A stretch of 64,000 nt of DNA. It comes from Paractinoplanes rishiriensis. Its GTDB lineage: Bacteria; Actinomycetota; Actinomycetes; Mycobacteriales; Micromonosporaceae. Positions within the stretch are counted from its first letter, which is position 1, and every line of letters starts with the position of its first letter. This document shows positions 1 through 7,849 of this stretch, in pieces. Position numbers and translations under genes: made by a program. The notes below the pieces were generated by a model that was given only the letters and a program-made list of their open reading frames with translations, had not been told where the DNA came from and searched no databases. Location of the stretch: the NCBI RefSeq assembly GCF_016862375.1, contig NZ_BOMV01000056.1:88845-152844 (forward strand), written 5' to 3'.

Positions 1-479
1 GCCACCCCGGCCGCGGCCGCCGGGGCCAGCCGGGCCGCCTCGGCGAGGGTGAGCGCGACGAGCGCGGCCGGGTCGCTCAGCTGCGGGGCCACCTGCCGGG
101 CCAGGCGTTCCTGGGCGGCCACGTGGGCCTTGCGTTCGAAGATGCGGCGCAGCTCGGTCAGGTCCGGGTCGAGGCCGTCGGCGGCGAAGGCGGTGCTGAA
201 GCTGCCCGCCGCGTTGATCTCGTCGGCCGCGAAGTGGTCGAGCAGAAGCACCCGCGGGTCGGTCACGCCGGGCAGGGCGGCCAGCGCGTCGCGGGCGTCG
301 GCCACCATCAGCCAGGCGAAGTTCGGGGCGCAGAAGTACGTCGGCAGGCGCAGTTCGACCACCACCGCCGGGTCCACCCGCACCGACTTCACGAAGCCGA
401 GTTCGGTGACGGGGCGGTCCAGTTCCGGGTCGACCACCCCGGACAGTGCCGCCCACACCGCGTCGTGCGAGGCGGTCAT
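1..479 (-). CDS. DUF59 (MIP18-type) metal-sulfur cluster assembly protein, 3' truncated by window edge
   Basis: The first 159 codons are visible and the gene runs off the left edge. The N-terminus carries the DUF59 hallmark VVDPELDRPVTELGFV (about residues 15-30), followed by a Cys-containing strand (LPTYFCAPNF) that would suit a metal-binding role. The family assists Fe-S or metal cluster maturation. The start is set by a GAGGAGGG ribosome site a few bases upstream. It follows the amidohydrolase gene by 85 bp on the same strand. A DUF59 gene next to an amidohydrolase and an alcohol dehydrogenase is the arrangement seen beside binuclear-iron propane monooxygenase genes in mycobacteria and rhodococci, so it may help mature such an enzyme. 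The monooxygenase itself is not in this window. Confidence 0.8.
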   Translation of the reverse strand, partial: MTASHDAVWAALSGVVDPELDRPVTELGFVKSVRVDPAVVVELRLPTYFCAPNFAWLMVADARDALAALPGVTDPRVLLLDHFAADEINAAGSFSTAFAADGLDPDLTELRRIFERKAHVAAQERLARQVAPQLSDPAALVALTLAEAARLAPAAAAGV

Positions 480-564
480 GCTGTGCCCTCCTCAGGCATG
501 CCCTTCCGGCCCTCGCCTCCAGCGCCGTCCGCAGGTCCGGCTGGGTGCCGCTCGGTGCAGGCGG

Positions 565-1596
565 TCATGCTGGAGCCGAACCGATCGCCGGGCCGCTGGT
601 CACCGGCTCGTCGACCACGTCGAACTCGCCCGGGACCTTGATGTCGTAGAGGCGTGCCGCGTTCAGGCCCAGGATCTTCTTTTTGATCGCGGGGGTGAGC
701 ACGCCGTACTCGCTCTGCATGTCCTCCGGGATCTGGAAGTCGACGAAGCGCTCGATCAGCCACTTCGGCTGCCAGATCGCGTAGTCGCTGCCGAACAGGA
801 TGCGGTTCTCGTCGAGCCAGTAGAGCAACTCGCCGATGATCTGGGCGAAGTAGCGCGGCCGGGAGTGGATGAACGGCATGGCCACCGCGAGCCCGCCGTA
901 CACGTTCGGCTCCTGGGTGGCGATCCAGCAGAAGTCCTCGAGCCGGGGCAGGCCCACGTGCTCCACGATGAACCGCAGGCCGGGGAAGGCGGTGGCCGCG
1001 TCGTCCACGTCGGCCACGTCGAAGGCGTCCCGGTTCATCGGGTAGACCGTCGGGCCCTTGTGCACATGAATGTTGCGAATCCCAAGATCAAGACATTTTT
1101 CCAGATAGCGGTACGCCCACGGGTCGCTGAGCTTCCATCCTTTGCTGTCCCCCTTCCACTCGGCCGTGTAGAGCTTCACGCCCTGGAACTGCCAGCGCTC
1201 GTGCTGCCGTTCCAGGGTGGCCAGCCCGGCCTCGCCGTCGCGCGGGTCGAAGCGGCCGTTCACGATGAACCGCCCCGGGTGCCGCTCGGCCATCTCGCCG
1301 TTCTGGTCGGTGGTGTTGAAGCCGTTCACGTACCAGTCGGTGAGGTAGGTGGACTGCAGGATCGCGACGTCGTCGTAGCCCACCTCGAACAGGTCGTGGA
1401 TCATGCGCTCCTCGGGGTAGCGCTCGAACTCCTCGAGGGTCCACTTGTATTCGTCCGGCGACAGGTTGGCGTGATAGTCGTAGAAACACTTGATGAAGCC
1501 CTCGCCGTACCGGTTGATCTGGTTGGCCGGGCTGCCGTCCCAGAAGTGGGTGTGGCCGTCGACGACGAAATAGCTCTGTCCGTCCTTGCTGTACAT
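565..1596 (-). CDS. amidohydrolase family protein (amidohydrolase 2 type)
   Basis: 343 aa metal-dependent TIM-barrel hydrolase. The N-terminal metal-binding HxH motif is seen in VDGHTHFWDG (about residues 12-21), and a late FGSDYAIW segment supplies the conserved Asp. The order of motifs and the length fit the COG2159 amidohydrolase 2 family, which includes decarboxylases and lactonase-like hydrolases. The exact substrate cannot be read from sequence. The start ATG overlaps the stop of the upstream alcohol dehydrogenase (ATGA), so the two are translationally coupled. Homologues sit beside propane monooxygenase operons, where they are thought to support oxygenase maturation or downstream oxidation. 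That role here is inference. Confidence 0.85.
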   Translation of the reverse strand: MYSKDGQSYFVVDGHTHFWDGSPANQINRYGEGFIKCFYDYHANLSPDEYKWTLEEFERYPEERMIHDLFEVGYDDVAILQSTYLTDWYVNGFNTTDQNGEMAERHPGRFIVNGRFDPRDGEAGLATLERQHERWQFQGVKLYTAEWKGDSKGWKLSDPWAYRYLEKCLDLGIRNIHVHKGPTVYPMNRDAFDVADVDDAATAFPGLRFIVEHVGLPRLEDFCWIATQEPNVYGGLAVAMPFIHSRPRYFAQIIGELLYWLDENRILFGSDYAIWQPKWLIERFVDFQIPEDMQSEYGVLTPAIKKKILGLNAARLYDIKVPGEFDVVDEPVTSGPAIGSAPA

Positions 1597-2594
1597 CAGG
1601 GCACCAAGATTCCCCGGCCGCGTAACCGGCCGGCTTCGAGATCGTCAATGGCTTCGTTGACCGCCGCGAGCGGGTAGGTCTTCGTGTGCAGGGTGACCCG
1701 GCCCTGCGCGGCCAGCGTCATCAGCTCGTCGAGGTCGTTGTACGAGCCCACGAGGTTGCCGACGACGTTGCGCTCGGTGGAGATCAGGTCGATGGTCGGG
1801 ATGTCGACCGTGCCGCCGTACCCGATCACGAAGTAGCTGCCGGCCCGCCGGGTGACCGCGAGGCCCTCCTTCTCGGCGCCCTGCTCCCCCACGAAGTCGA
1901 GCACCACGTGCGCGCTGTCGTGCAGGCCGGCGGTGTTCGCGAAGGTCTCGTGCGCGCCGAGCCGGGTGGCCAGTTCCCGGGCGGCCTCGTTGGGGTCGAC
2001 CACCACGATCCGGGTCGCGGTCATCGCGGCCAGGCACTGGATGCCGATGTGCCCCAGCCCGCCGGCGCCGATCACCACGCAGGTGGTGCCCGGGTACAGC
2101 AGCGGGACGGCCTTGCGCACGGCGTGGTACGCGGTCAGCCCGGCGTCGGCCAGCGCGGCCACCGCGGCCGGCTCCAGCCCGTCCGCCAGCTTCACCACCG
2201 AGCGGGCGCTGGTCAGCAGGTACTCGGCCATCCCGCCGTCGCAGTCGATACCGGGGAAGCGCGAGTTCTCGCAGTGCACGTCGTCGCCGGAGCGGCAGGC
2301 CCGGCACAGCCCGCAGGTCACCAGAGGGTGCAGGATCACCGCGTCGCCGGCCGCGACGTTGGTCACCGCGCTGCCCACCTCGCGCACCCAGCCCGCGTTC
2401 TCATGCCCGATCACGTACGGGAGCTGGACGCCGGACTTCTCGGCCCACTGACCCTCGACGATGTGCAGGTCGGTGCGGCACAGCCCGGCGGCGCCCACCT
2501 GGACCAGGACGTCGAACGGCCCGGTCACCCCGGGTTCGGCGATCTCGTCGACCGAGGGTCGTTTGCCATAGGAGTGCACCCGGACGGCCTTCAT
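1596..2594 (-). CDS. zinc-dependent NAD(P)-dependent alcohol dehydrogenase
   Basis: 332 aa medium-chain dehydrogenase. Catalytic zinc ligands are visible in GLCRTDLHIVEGQW (Cys about residue 37) and GHENAGWVREVG (His-Glu about 61-62). The structural zinc lobe is CGLCRACRSGDDVHC (about 92-106). The nucleotide-binding glycine motif is VIGAGGLGHIG (about 174-184). I start it at MKAVRVHSYG because GAAGGAGG lies at ideal spacing upstream; a longer frame further upstream looks non-coding. It is the first gene of a three-gene operon (adh, amidohydrolase, DUF59) and overlaps the next gene by four bases. It likely oxidises a short-chain or secondary alcohol, possibly one made by an oxygenase encoded nearby. 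Confidence 0.9.
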   Translation of the reverse strand: MKAVRVHSYGKRPSVDEIAEPGVTGPFDVLVQVGAAGLCRTDLHIVEGQWAEKSGVQLPYVIGHENAGWVREVGSAVTNVAAGDAVILHPLVTCGLCRACRSGDDVHCENSRFPGIDCDGGMAEYLLTSARSVVKLADGLEPAAVAALADAGLTAYHAVRKAVPLLYPGTTCVVIGAGGLGHIGIQCLAAMTATRIVVVDPNEAARELATRLGAHETFANTAGLHDSAHVVLDFVGEQGAEKEGLAVTRRAGSYFVIGYGGTVDIPTIDLISTERNVVGNLVGSYNDLDELMTLAAQGRVTLHTKTYPLAAVNEAIDDLEAGRLRGRGILVP

Positions 2595-2752
2595 CGGCTT
2601 CGCCTCCTTCGCAGGTTCGATGCACCGACCCTGCAAGCACCCGACCCGCCGTGACAGAGCGCGTTCAGATGATGACAACGCCCGCTCCCCCGCGCCCGAC
2701 TCCACAGTGGGACGGCGCGCGGCCGTACCAGCGGAACGGCATAATCGATCGA

Positions 2753-3016
2753 GTGACGAATTACGAATACGCGCGGTTGGAGTACCGCGCGGCCGGCACT
2801 CTCGGCGCCGACCGGTTCCAGGACTGGGCCGCCACGTTCCACCACCCGGGCGGGGTGCTGCGCTGGGGCACCGACGAGCGTTTCGACGACCTGCGCCACC
2901 TCAACCGGGCCGGTGCCGCCGGCTGGTGCGCCTACAACCGGCACGCCATCCACGTGATCAACGAACCACACCGGCTGAGCAGCGTCACGTACTCCATGCG
3001 CCGTCCGGTCCCCTAG
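2753..3016 (+). CDS. conserved small hypothetical protein upstream of smpB
   Basis: 87 aa, soluble, no signal or membrane segment, rich in aromatic residues and His (WAATFHHPGGVLRWG, FDDLRHLNRAGAAGW). I do not recognise a named family, though similar small proteins beside smpB occur in related actinomycetes as far as I recall. The GTG start is chosen because a CATAAT hexamer (2740-2745) ends 7 nt before it and no Shine-Dalgarno is present, which fits a leaderless transcript. An earlier in-frame start at 2651 would add 34 low-complexity residues. It is followed 10 bp later by smpB. Confidence 0.6.
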   Translation: MTNYEYARLEYRAAGTLGADRFQDWAATFHHPGGVLRWGTDERFDDLRHLNRAGAAGWCAYNRHAIHVINEPHRLSSVTYSMRRPVP

Positions 3017-3026
3017 TCTTTGGCGT

Positions 3027-3506
3027 GTGGCCAAGGAGACCGGGCGCAAGCTGATCGCCTCGAACAAAAAGGCACGGCACGACTACGCGATTCTCAAGAC
3101 GTACGAGGCCGGCATCGTGCTGGCCGGCACCGAGGTGAAATCGCTGCGGGAGGGCCGCGCCTCGCTGGTCGACGCGTTCGCCCAGGAGCACGAGGGCGAG
3201 ATCATGCTGTACGGCCTGCACATCGCCGAGTACGGCTTCGGCAGCTGGACCAACCACGCCCCGCGCCGCACCCGCAAGCTGCTGCTGCACAAGGTCGAGA
3301 TCAACAAGATCCTCAGCCAGCTGCGGGACGGCAACGGGCTCACCCTGGTACCGCTGTCGATGTACTTCAGCGAGGGCTGGGCCAAGGTCGAGCTGGGCCT
3401 GGCCCGCGGCCTGAGGTCGTACGACAAACGCCAGGTCCTCGCCGAGCGCGACGCGCAGAAGGAGATCGCCCGCGAGATGGGCCGGCGGCTGAAGGGCCGG
3501 CGTTAG
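3027..3506 (+). CDS. smpB: SsrA-binding protein SmpB
   Basis: 159 aa, the normal length. SmpB binds tmRNA and is essential for trans-translation, the rescue of ribosomes stalled on mRNAs lacking stop codons. Family hallmarks are visible: the N-terminal basic NKKARHDY, GTEVKSLREGRASLVDAF, the central LLLHKVEINKI, and a basic C-terminal tail (KEIAREMGRRLKGRR) that enters the decoding channel. The GTG start has no ribosome site. A TAGTCT hexamer at 3014-3019 ends 7 nt before it, so translation is probably leaderless. It lies between a small hypothetical gene and an AlaX-type gene, all on the plus strand; the ssrA gene itself is not seen in the window. Confidence 0.97.
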   Translation: MAKETGRKLIASNKKARHDYAILKTYEAGIVLAGTEVKSLREGRASLVDAFAQEHEGEIMLYGLHIAEYGFGSWTNHAPRRTRKLLLHKVEINKILSQLRDGNGLTLVPLSMYFSEGWAKVELGLARGLRSYDKRQVLAERDAQKEIAREMGRRLKGRR

Positions 3507-3516
3507 AGTTCGTCGC

Positions 3517-4254
3517 ATGGCCGAACGTCTGGACTGGATCGACCCGACCCTGCGCGAGTGGGACTGCACCGTGGTGTGGTCCGACCCGGCGGACCCCGAG
3601 GCGGGCATCGTGCTCGACCGGTCCGCGTTCTACCCGGGCGGCGGCGGCCAGCCGCCGGACCACGGCGTGCTGCTCTGGGAGGGCGTGCAGACCCGGATCG
3701 TGGACACCCGCAAGGGCGACGCCAAATGGCGGGGAGACAGTTACCTGATCCCGGCGCCGGGTGACCCGGTGCCGGCTGCCGGCACCACGGTCCGCGGCGC
3801 GATCGACGACGAGCGCCGCAGCTCGCTCATGCGCACCCACTCCGGCCTGCACATCCTGTGCGGCACGGTGTTCCGCGACTTCAACGCGATGGTGACCGGC
3901 GGCAACATGCAGCCGGGAGAGGCCCGGATGGACTTCAACCTGCCCGAGGTGCCGCCCGGCTTCAAGCAGACCCTCGAGGACACGGTGAACGCCGAGATCG
4001 CCGCCGACCGCAAGATCGTGGCGCGGGTGCTGCCGCGCGCCGAGGCGCTCGAGATCCCCACGCTGATCCGCACCCAGGACGCGCTGCCGCCGATCGACCA
4101 CCCGGAGATCCGGGTGATCGACATCGTCGGCCTCGACGTGCAGGCCGACGGCGGCACGCACGTGGCGTCCACCGCGCAGGTGGGCCGGATCCAGGTGGTC
4201 AAGGTCGAGAGCAAGGGCCGGCAGAACCGCCGGGTGCGGATCCGCCTGGCCTAG
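3517..4254 (+). CDS. alanyl-tRNA editing protein (AlaX-M type)
   Basis: 245 aa. Free-standing homologue of the AlaRS editing domain that hydrolyses mischarged Ser- or Gly-tRNA(Ala). The N-terminal glycine-rich barrel motif FYPGGGGQPPDHG (about 38-50) and the first zinc motif HSGLH (HxxxH, in RTHSGLHIL, about 108-112) are present. The second zinc motif, normally CxxxH, reads DGGTH here, so the usual Cys is replaced by Asp. This may change metal coordination or may be a tolerated variant. The ATG lies 7 nt after a TAGAGT hexamer (3504-3509), suggesting a leaderless message. The gene ends only 6 bp from the convergent sugar-binding lipoprotein gene. Confidence 0.9.
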   Translation: MAERLDWIDPTLREWDCTVVWSDPADPEAGIVLDRSAFYPGGGGQPPDHGVLLWEGVQTRIVDTRKGDAKWRGDSYLIPAPGDPVPAAGTTVRGAIDDERRSSLMRTHSGLHILCGTVFRDFNAMVTGGNMQPGEARMDFNLPEVPPGFKQTLEDTVNAEIAADRKIVARVLPRAEALEIPTLIRTQDALPPIDHPEIRVIDIVGLDVQADGGTHVASTAQVGRIQVVKVESKGRQNRRVRIRLA

Positions 4255-4260
4255 CGCCCG

Positions 4261-5370
4261 CTACTCGACGCCGTAGCGGTCGCAGAGCTTGGCGTACTTG
4301 CCGGTGCACAGGTCCTTCTTGGCCACGAAGCCGTCGGCCACCACATTGCGCACCGTGGTGATGTCGATGGACTCCGGCGGCAGCTTGGCGAACCGCACGT
4401 ACGCCCCCGACTCCGGGTCCTTGATCTGGCTGGTGACCACCGGCTCCTGGCCCTTGAACAGCTGGACCGCGAGGCTGGCCGCGGTCTCCGCCTCCGGCTT
4501 GATCTTCTTGTAGATGGTCATGCACTGGTCGCCGGTCAGGATGTTCCGCAGGCCCTCGACGGTCGCGTCCTGGCCGGTCACCGGGACCTTGCCGTTGAGG
4601 CCCTTCTTACGCAGCACCTTGATCACGGCGCCGGCCAGGCCGTCGTTCGCCGCCAGCACCGCGCTGATCCTGGGCTGCTGCTGGATCATCTGCTCGAAGA
4701 TCTTGCCGCCCTCTTCGTTGTCCCAGTCCGGCACCGACTGGTCCGGGCCCTTGGTGTACTCGGCGTTGTCGTACCTGGGTTGGAGCACCGAGGTCGAGCC
4801 GGCCTTGAACAGGGTGGCGTTGTTGTCCGTCGGCGAGCCGTTGAGCTCGGCCACGACCGGGTTCCGCACGCCCGCGTCGGCCAGGCATTTCGTGAGGCCG
4901 TACGCCTGCAGCTCGCCGACCCGCTCGTTGTCGAAGCTGACGTAGTAGTTCGCCCCGCCGTTGAGGGTGAGCCGGTCGTAGTCGATGGTCGGGATCTTCT
5001 TGGCCCTGGCCTTGTCGAGCACAGCCTTGCCGGTGATCGAGTCGAGGTTCGCGATGATCAGCACCTTGACGCCGCCGTTGATCATCTCTTCGCCGATCCG
5101 CTGGAACGCGGCCCGGTCGCCCTCGGCGTTCTTGATCTCCACCGGCACCCCGGCCGCGTCGAACGCCTCCTTGAGGAACTTGGGATCGTCGGTGCCCCAG
5201 CGCTGCGAGCTCTTGGTGTCGGGCAGGATCACGCCCACCCGGGCCTCGCCCGAACTGCCGCTGGTGGTGGTGCTACTGGCCTCGCTTGATGAGTCAGCAT
5301 CGTCACACGCTGTCATGCCGCCTGACGCCATCAGTCCCACCGCGGCGACCGCCAGCAGCTTCTTCCGCAT
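4261..5370 (-). CDS. xylose-type ABC transporter substrate-binding lipoprotein (XylF-like)
   Basis: 369 aa periplasmic-binding-protein fold (Peripla_BP_4, XylF/ChvE group). An N-terminal lipoprotein signal ends at Cys22 in the lipobox MTAC, followed by a Ser/Thr-rich spacer, so the mature protein is a membrane-anchored sugar receptor. Typical segments include RVGVILPDTKSSQRW, NLDSITGKAVLDKA and VLAANDGLAGAVIKVL. The ribosome site GAGAGGA precedes the ATG. Unusually, no sugar ABC ATPase (XylG) or permease (XylH) gene is adjacent: the next gene leftwards is convergent, and the ABC genes to the right belong to a GntR-controlled exporter-type operon. Partners must lie elsewhere, or it serves as an orphan sensor. 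Confidence 0.9.
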   Translation of the reverse strand: MRKKLLAVAAVGLMASGGMTACDDADSSSEASSTTTSGSSGEARVGVILPDTKSSQRWGTDDPKFLKEAFDAAGVPVEIKNAEGDRAAFQRIGEEMINGGVKVLIIANLDSITGKAVLDKARAKKIPTIDYDRLTLNGGANYYVSFDNERVGELQAYGLTKCLADAGVRNPVVAELNGSPTDNNATLFKAGSTSVLQPRYDNAEYTKGPDQSVPDWDNEEGGKIFEQMIQQQPRISAVLAANDGLAGAVIKVLRKKGLNGKVPVTGQDATVEGLRNILTGDQCMTIYKKIKPEAETAASLAVQLFKGQEPVVTSQIKDPESGAYVRFAKLPPESIDITTVRNVVADGFVAKKDLCTGKYAKLCDRYGVE

Positions 5371-5512
5371 CTTCGAGAGTTCCTCTCAAATGGATCACGA
5401 CCTGTGGGTCTGCAAGGTTACCCCCGAGTATGCGACGGCACGACACGCGCGGGCGAATAGTTCATTTTCCTACGCATTTACCCCTGCCGACTACCCACCG
5501 TGGCCTCGGACC

Positions 5513-6520
5513 CTACGTCACCCGCCGCCGGATCCACCAGAAGCAGAAGATCACGAATAGCACCGCGGCACCGAGAACCACCCCGGACTCGCGCCACTGC
5601 AACGTCCAGAACTTGTCCGCGCCGAGATACACGACCCGCTGGGTCAGGTTCTGCGCCGCCACCCACTGGTGGCACCCGCGGGGCCCGGCGGTCGCCTCCA
5701 TGCCGCACTTCGTGCGGTCGTACGGGCCGGTGAACGGCACGCCGGCGGCGGTGTCGACGCTCTGCTCCAGCACCCACGCGCCGGCCACCGGCGTCTGGGC
5801 GCCCAGCACCACGGACCCGTCCTGGCTCAGCATCAGCTCGCCGATGTCGTCGGCGCCGAGCGGTGCCGAAAACGTGACCGGCGTGGCCAGGTGCGGCCGC
5901 AGCAGGTACGGCGAGGCCACCATCGCGGCCGCCACCACGACGAGCGTGACGGCCATCGCCACGGTCGTCCGGCGCAGCACCATGCCGATCGCGACGCCGG
6001 CCGCGAAGGCGAAGACCGCGTACGCCACCGGCACCATCCCGCGGGCGGCGAAGACGTACGGCTCCATCCAGCCGCCGGCCCGGTCGAGCGGGCTGGCCCA
6101 CCAGGTGATCACGAGGCTGAGCAGACCCGCCGCGAGGGCCGTGACGAGCGCGCCGGCGGCCAGCTTGACGGCCAGCCAGCGGGTGCGGCTCACCGTCTGG
6201 TTCCACACCAGACGGTGGGTGCCGGTCTCCAGCTCGCGGGCCACCAGCGGCGCGCCCCAGAAGAGGCCGATCAGCGCGGGCCCGGCGAACAGCAGCACCA
6301 GCGCGCCGTAGAAGAGCGTGGCGAAGTACGAGTCCTCCGCCCGCTTCACGAACGCGTCGGCCAGTTCGGCGCAGCCGGCGGTGCACCCGGTGTACCCGAT
6401 GTCGGCGGCCAGGGCGACCAGGGCCGGCCGGGTGGCCGCGAACAGCGCCGCGATCACGGCCACCGCGCCGAGCCCGGCGAGAGCCTGCAGGCGGAACTGC
6501 CGCCAGGTGAGCCAGATCAT
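5513..6520 (-). CDS. ABC transporter permease subunit (ABC-2 type)
   Basis: 335 aa integral membrane protein with about six hydrophobic segments (near residues 12-35, 65-90, 118-142, 155-180, 183-205 and 310-330). A large extracytoplasmic loop (about 206-305) contains two Cys. It begins with MIWLTWRQFRLQA, typical of actinobacterial ABC-2 permeases paired with YtrB-like ATPases. The start overlaps the ATPase stop by four bases (ATGA). With the ATPase and GntR gene it forms a cassette, most likely an exporter or envelope-stress transporter; the substrate is unknown. Confidence 0.88.
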   Translation of the reverse strand: MIWLTWRQFRLQALAGLGAVAVIAALFAATRPALVALAADIGYTGCTAGCAELADAFVKRAEDSYFATLFYGALVLLFAGPALIGLFWGAPLVARELETGTHRLVWNQTVSRTRWLAVKLAAGALVTALAAGLLSLVITWWASPLDRAGGWMEPYVFAARGMVPVAYAVFAFAAGVAIGMVLRRTTVAMAVTLVVVAAAMVASPYLLRPHLATPVTFSAPLGADDIGELMLSQDGSVVLGAQTPVAGAWVLEQSVDTAAGVPFTGPYDRTKCGMEATAGPRGCHQWVAAQNLTQRVVYLGADKFWTLQWRESGVVLGAAVLFVIFCFWWIRRRVT

Positions 6521-7392
6521 GGTTGCCTCTCCAGGACGCGGCCGGCGCCGGCCTCGGACATGTACGCGAGGACGAGGTCCTCCAGGTCGATCCCGTCCAC
6601 CCGGAACGCCGGGTCGTCGATCGGCGCCGAGCTGCGGACCACCAGCGACGACTGCACGTCGGTGTGCCGGGCCTGCACCACCTGCCGGCCCGGGCCGAGT
6701 GCCGCCGGGTCGATCCGGGCGCCGGTCAGCCGGTGGTGGGTGGCCAGCAACTCCTCCACCTCGCCGGTGACCTTCACCTTCGAGCGGGACAGCACGATCA
6801 GGAAGTCGCAGACCCGTTCCAGGTCGGTGACCAGGTGCGAGGACATCACCACGCTGGTGCCCTCGTCGGCGATGAACTCCATCAGCGCCTGCAGGAACTC
6901 GCGCCGGGCCAGCGGGTCGAGCGCGGCCACCGGCTCGTCGAGCAGCAGCAGGTCGGGCCGTTTCGCGATGGCCAGGGTGAGTGCGAGCTGGGCCCGCTGG
7001 CCGCCGGAGAGCCGGCCGGCCCGCTGCGTCGGGTCGAGCCCCAGGTCGTCGATCCGGCGGCGGGCGACGGCATCGTCCCAGGACGGGTTGAGCCGGGCAC
7101 CGAACGCGAGGTGCTCCTCGACGGTCAGGCCGGCGTAGACCGGGGTGTCCTGGGCCACGAAGCCGACCCGGGCCGATCCGCTGCGCGGCCGCTCGCCGAG
7201 CACCTCGAGCCGCCCCGCGGTCGGCTCGAGCAGGCCACAGACGAGCTGGAGCAGGGTCGACTTGCCGGCACCGTTCGGGCCGACCAGCCCCACCACCCGG
7301 CCGGCCGGCACCTGGACGGTGCAGTCGGACAGCGCGGTGCGCCGCCCGTACCGCTTGGTGAGTGCGTGGGTCACCACCACGTTCTCACTCAT
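6517..7392 (-). CDS. ABC transporter ATP-binding protein (YtrB-like)
   Basis: 291 aa nucleotide-binding subunit. Walker A is GPNGAGKST (about 38-46), the signature is LSGGQRAQLAL (about 133-143), and Walker B is LLLLDEP (about 152-158), followed by a switch His in VMSSHLVTDLE. The C-terminal ~90 residues form an extra region common in exporter ATPases of this group. It overlaps both neighbours by four bases: GntR upstream and the permease downstream. It powers the permease encoded at 5513-6520. Confidence 0.93.
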   Translation of the reverse strand: MSENVVVTHALTKRYGRRTALSDCTVQVPAGRVVGLVGPNGAGKSTLLQLVCGLLEPTAGRLEVLGERPRSGSARVGFVAQDTPVYAGLTVEEHLAFGARLNPSWDDAVARRRIDDLGLDPTQRAGRLSGGQRAQLALTLAIAKRPDLLLLDEPVAALDPLARREFLQALMEFIADEGTSVVMSSHLVTDLERVCDFLIVLSRSKVKVTGEVEELLATHHRLTGARIDPAALGPGRQVVQARHTDVQSSLVVRSSAPIDDPAFRVDGIDLEDLVLAYMSEAGAGRVLERQP

Positions 7393-7790
7393 CGGCGTCC
7401 CGCTCCCGGCTCCGAAAACCGGCGGAACGCACTGACGAACAGCGCCTCGATGCTCTCGTTGTCGAGTCCGGCGTCGCGGGCCTTGGCCAGCCAGCCCTCC
7501 AGGTCGCGGCGCAGCGGCTCGTGCGCGGCGATCGCCTCGTCGCCGCCGAGCGTGCGGGTCACGAAGGTGCCGAGGCCGGGCCGGGGCTGGACCAGACCCT
7601 CAAATTCCAGTTCCCGGTACGCCTTCAGCACGGTGTTCGGGTTGATCGCGACCCGGGCCACCACGTCCTTGACGGTGGGCAGCCGGTCGCCCTCCTTGAG
7701 CAGGCCCAGCCGCATGGCGTGGCGCACCTGCTGAATCAGCTGCATGTACGGCGCCACGCCCGAGCGGGTGTCCAGATGAAACTCGATCAT
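7389..7790 (-). CDS. GntR-family transcriptional regulator (YtrA subfamily)
   Basis: 133 aa. The N-terminal winged helix-turn-helix includes GDRLPTVKDVVARVAINPNTVLKAYRELEFEGLV (about 35-70, shown in part), and a short C-terminal helical tail marks the YtrA subfamily, which usually autorepresses its own ABC operon. I prefer the ATG at 7790 (MIEFHLD), the usual family N-terminus; an ATG four codons earlier (7802) is possible. A perfect CTAGG-TT-CCTAG dyad lies just upstream and is the best candidate operator. It is coupled to the ATPase gene by an ATGA overlap. Confidence 0.92.
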   Translation of the reverse strand: MIEFHLDTRSGVAPYMQLIQQVRHAMRLGLLKEGDRLPTVKDVVARVAINPNTVLKAYRELEFEGLVQPRPGLGTFVTRTLGGDEAIAAHEPLRRDLEGWLAKARDAGLDNESIEALFVSAFRRFSEPGAGRR

Positions 7791-7806
7791 TACTACCGCC
7801 ATTCCA

Positions 7807-7818
7807 CTAGGTTCCTAG
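7807..7818. promoter_or_regulatory. candidate GntR operator (CTAGG-N2-CCTAG dyad)
   Basis: A perfect 5+2+5 inverted repeat lies 16 bp upstream of the preferred gntR start, in the 59-bp gap between gabD and gntR. Position and symmetry suit an autoregulatory site for the YtrA-type repressor. Binding is inferred, not shown. Confidence 0.5.
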
Positions 7819-7849
7819 CACAATAGCAGTATGCGGCCGGCCGGTGTGG

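Noticed and set aside
49..1677. Long plus-strand frame opposite the amidohydrolase operon
   Set aside because: It is antisense to clear minus-strand genes with ribosome sites and motifs; composition is Arg/Val/Pro-rich shadow coding typical of high-GC DNA.
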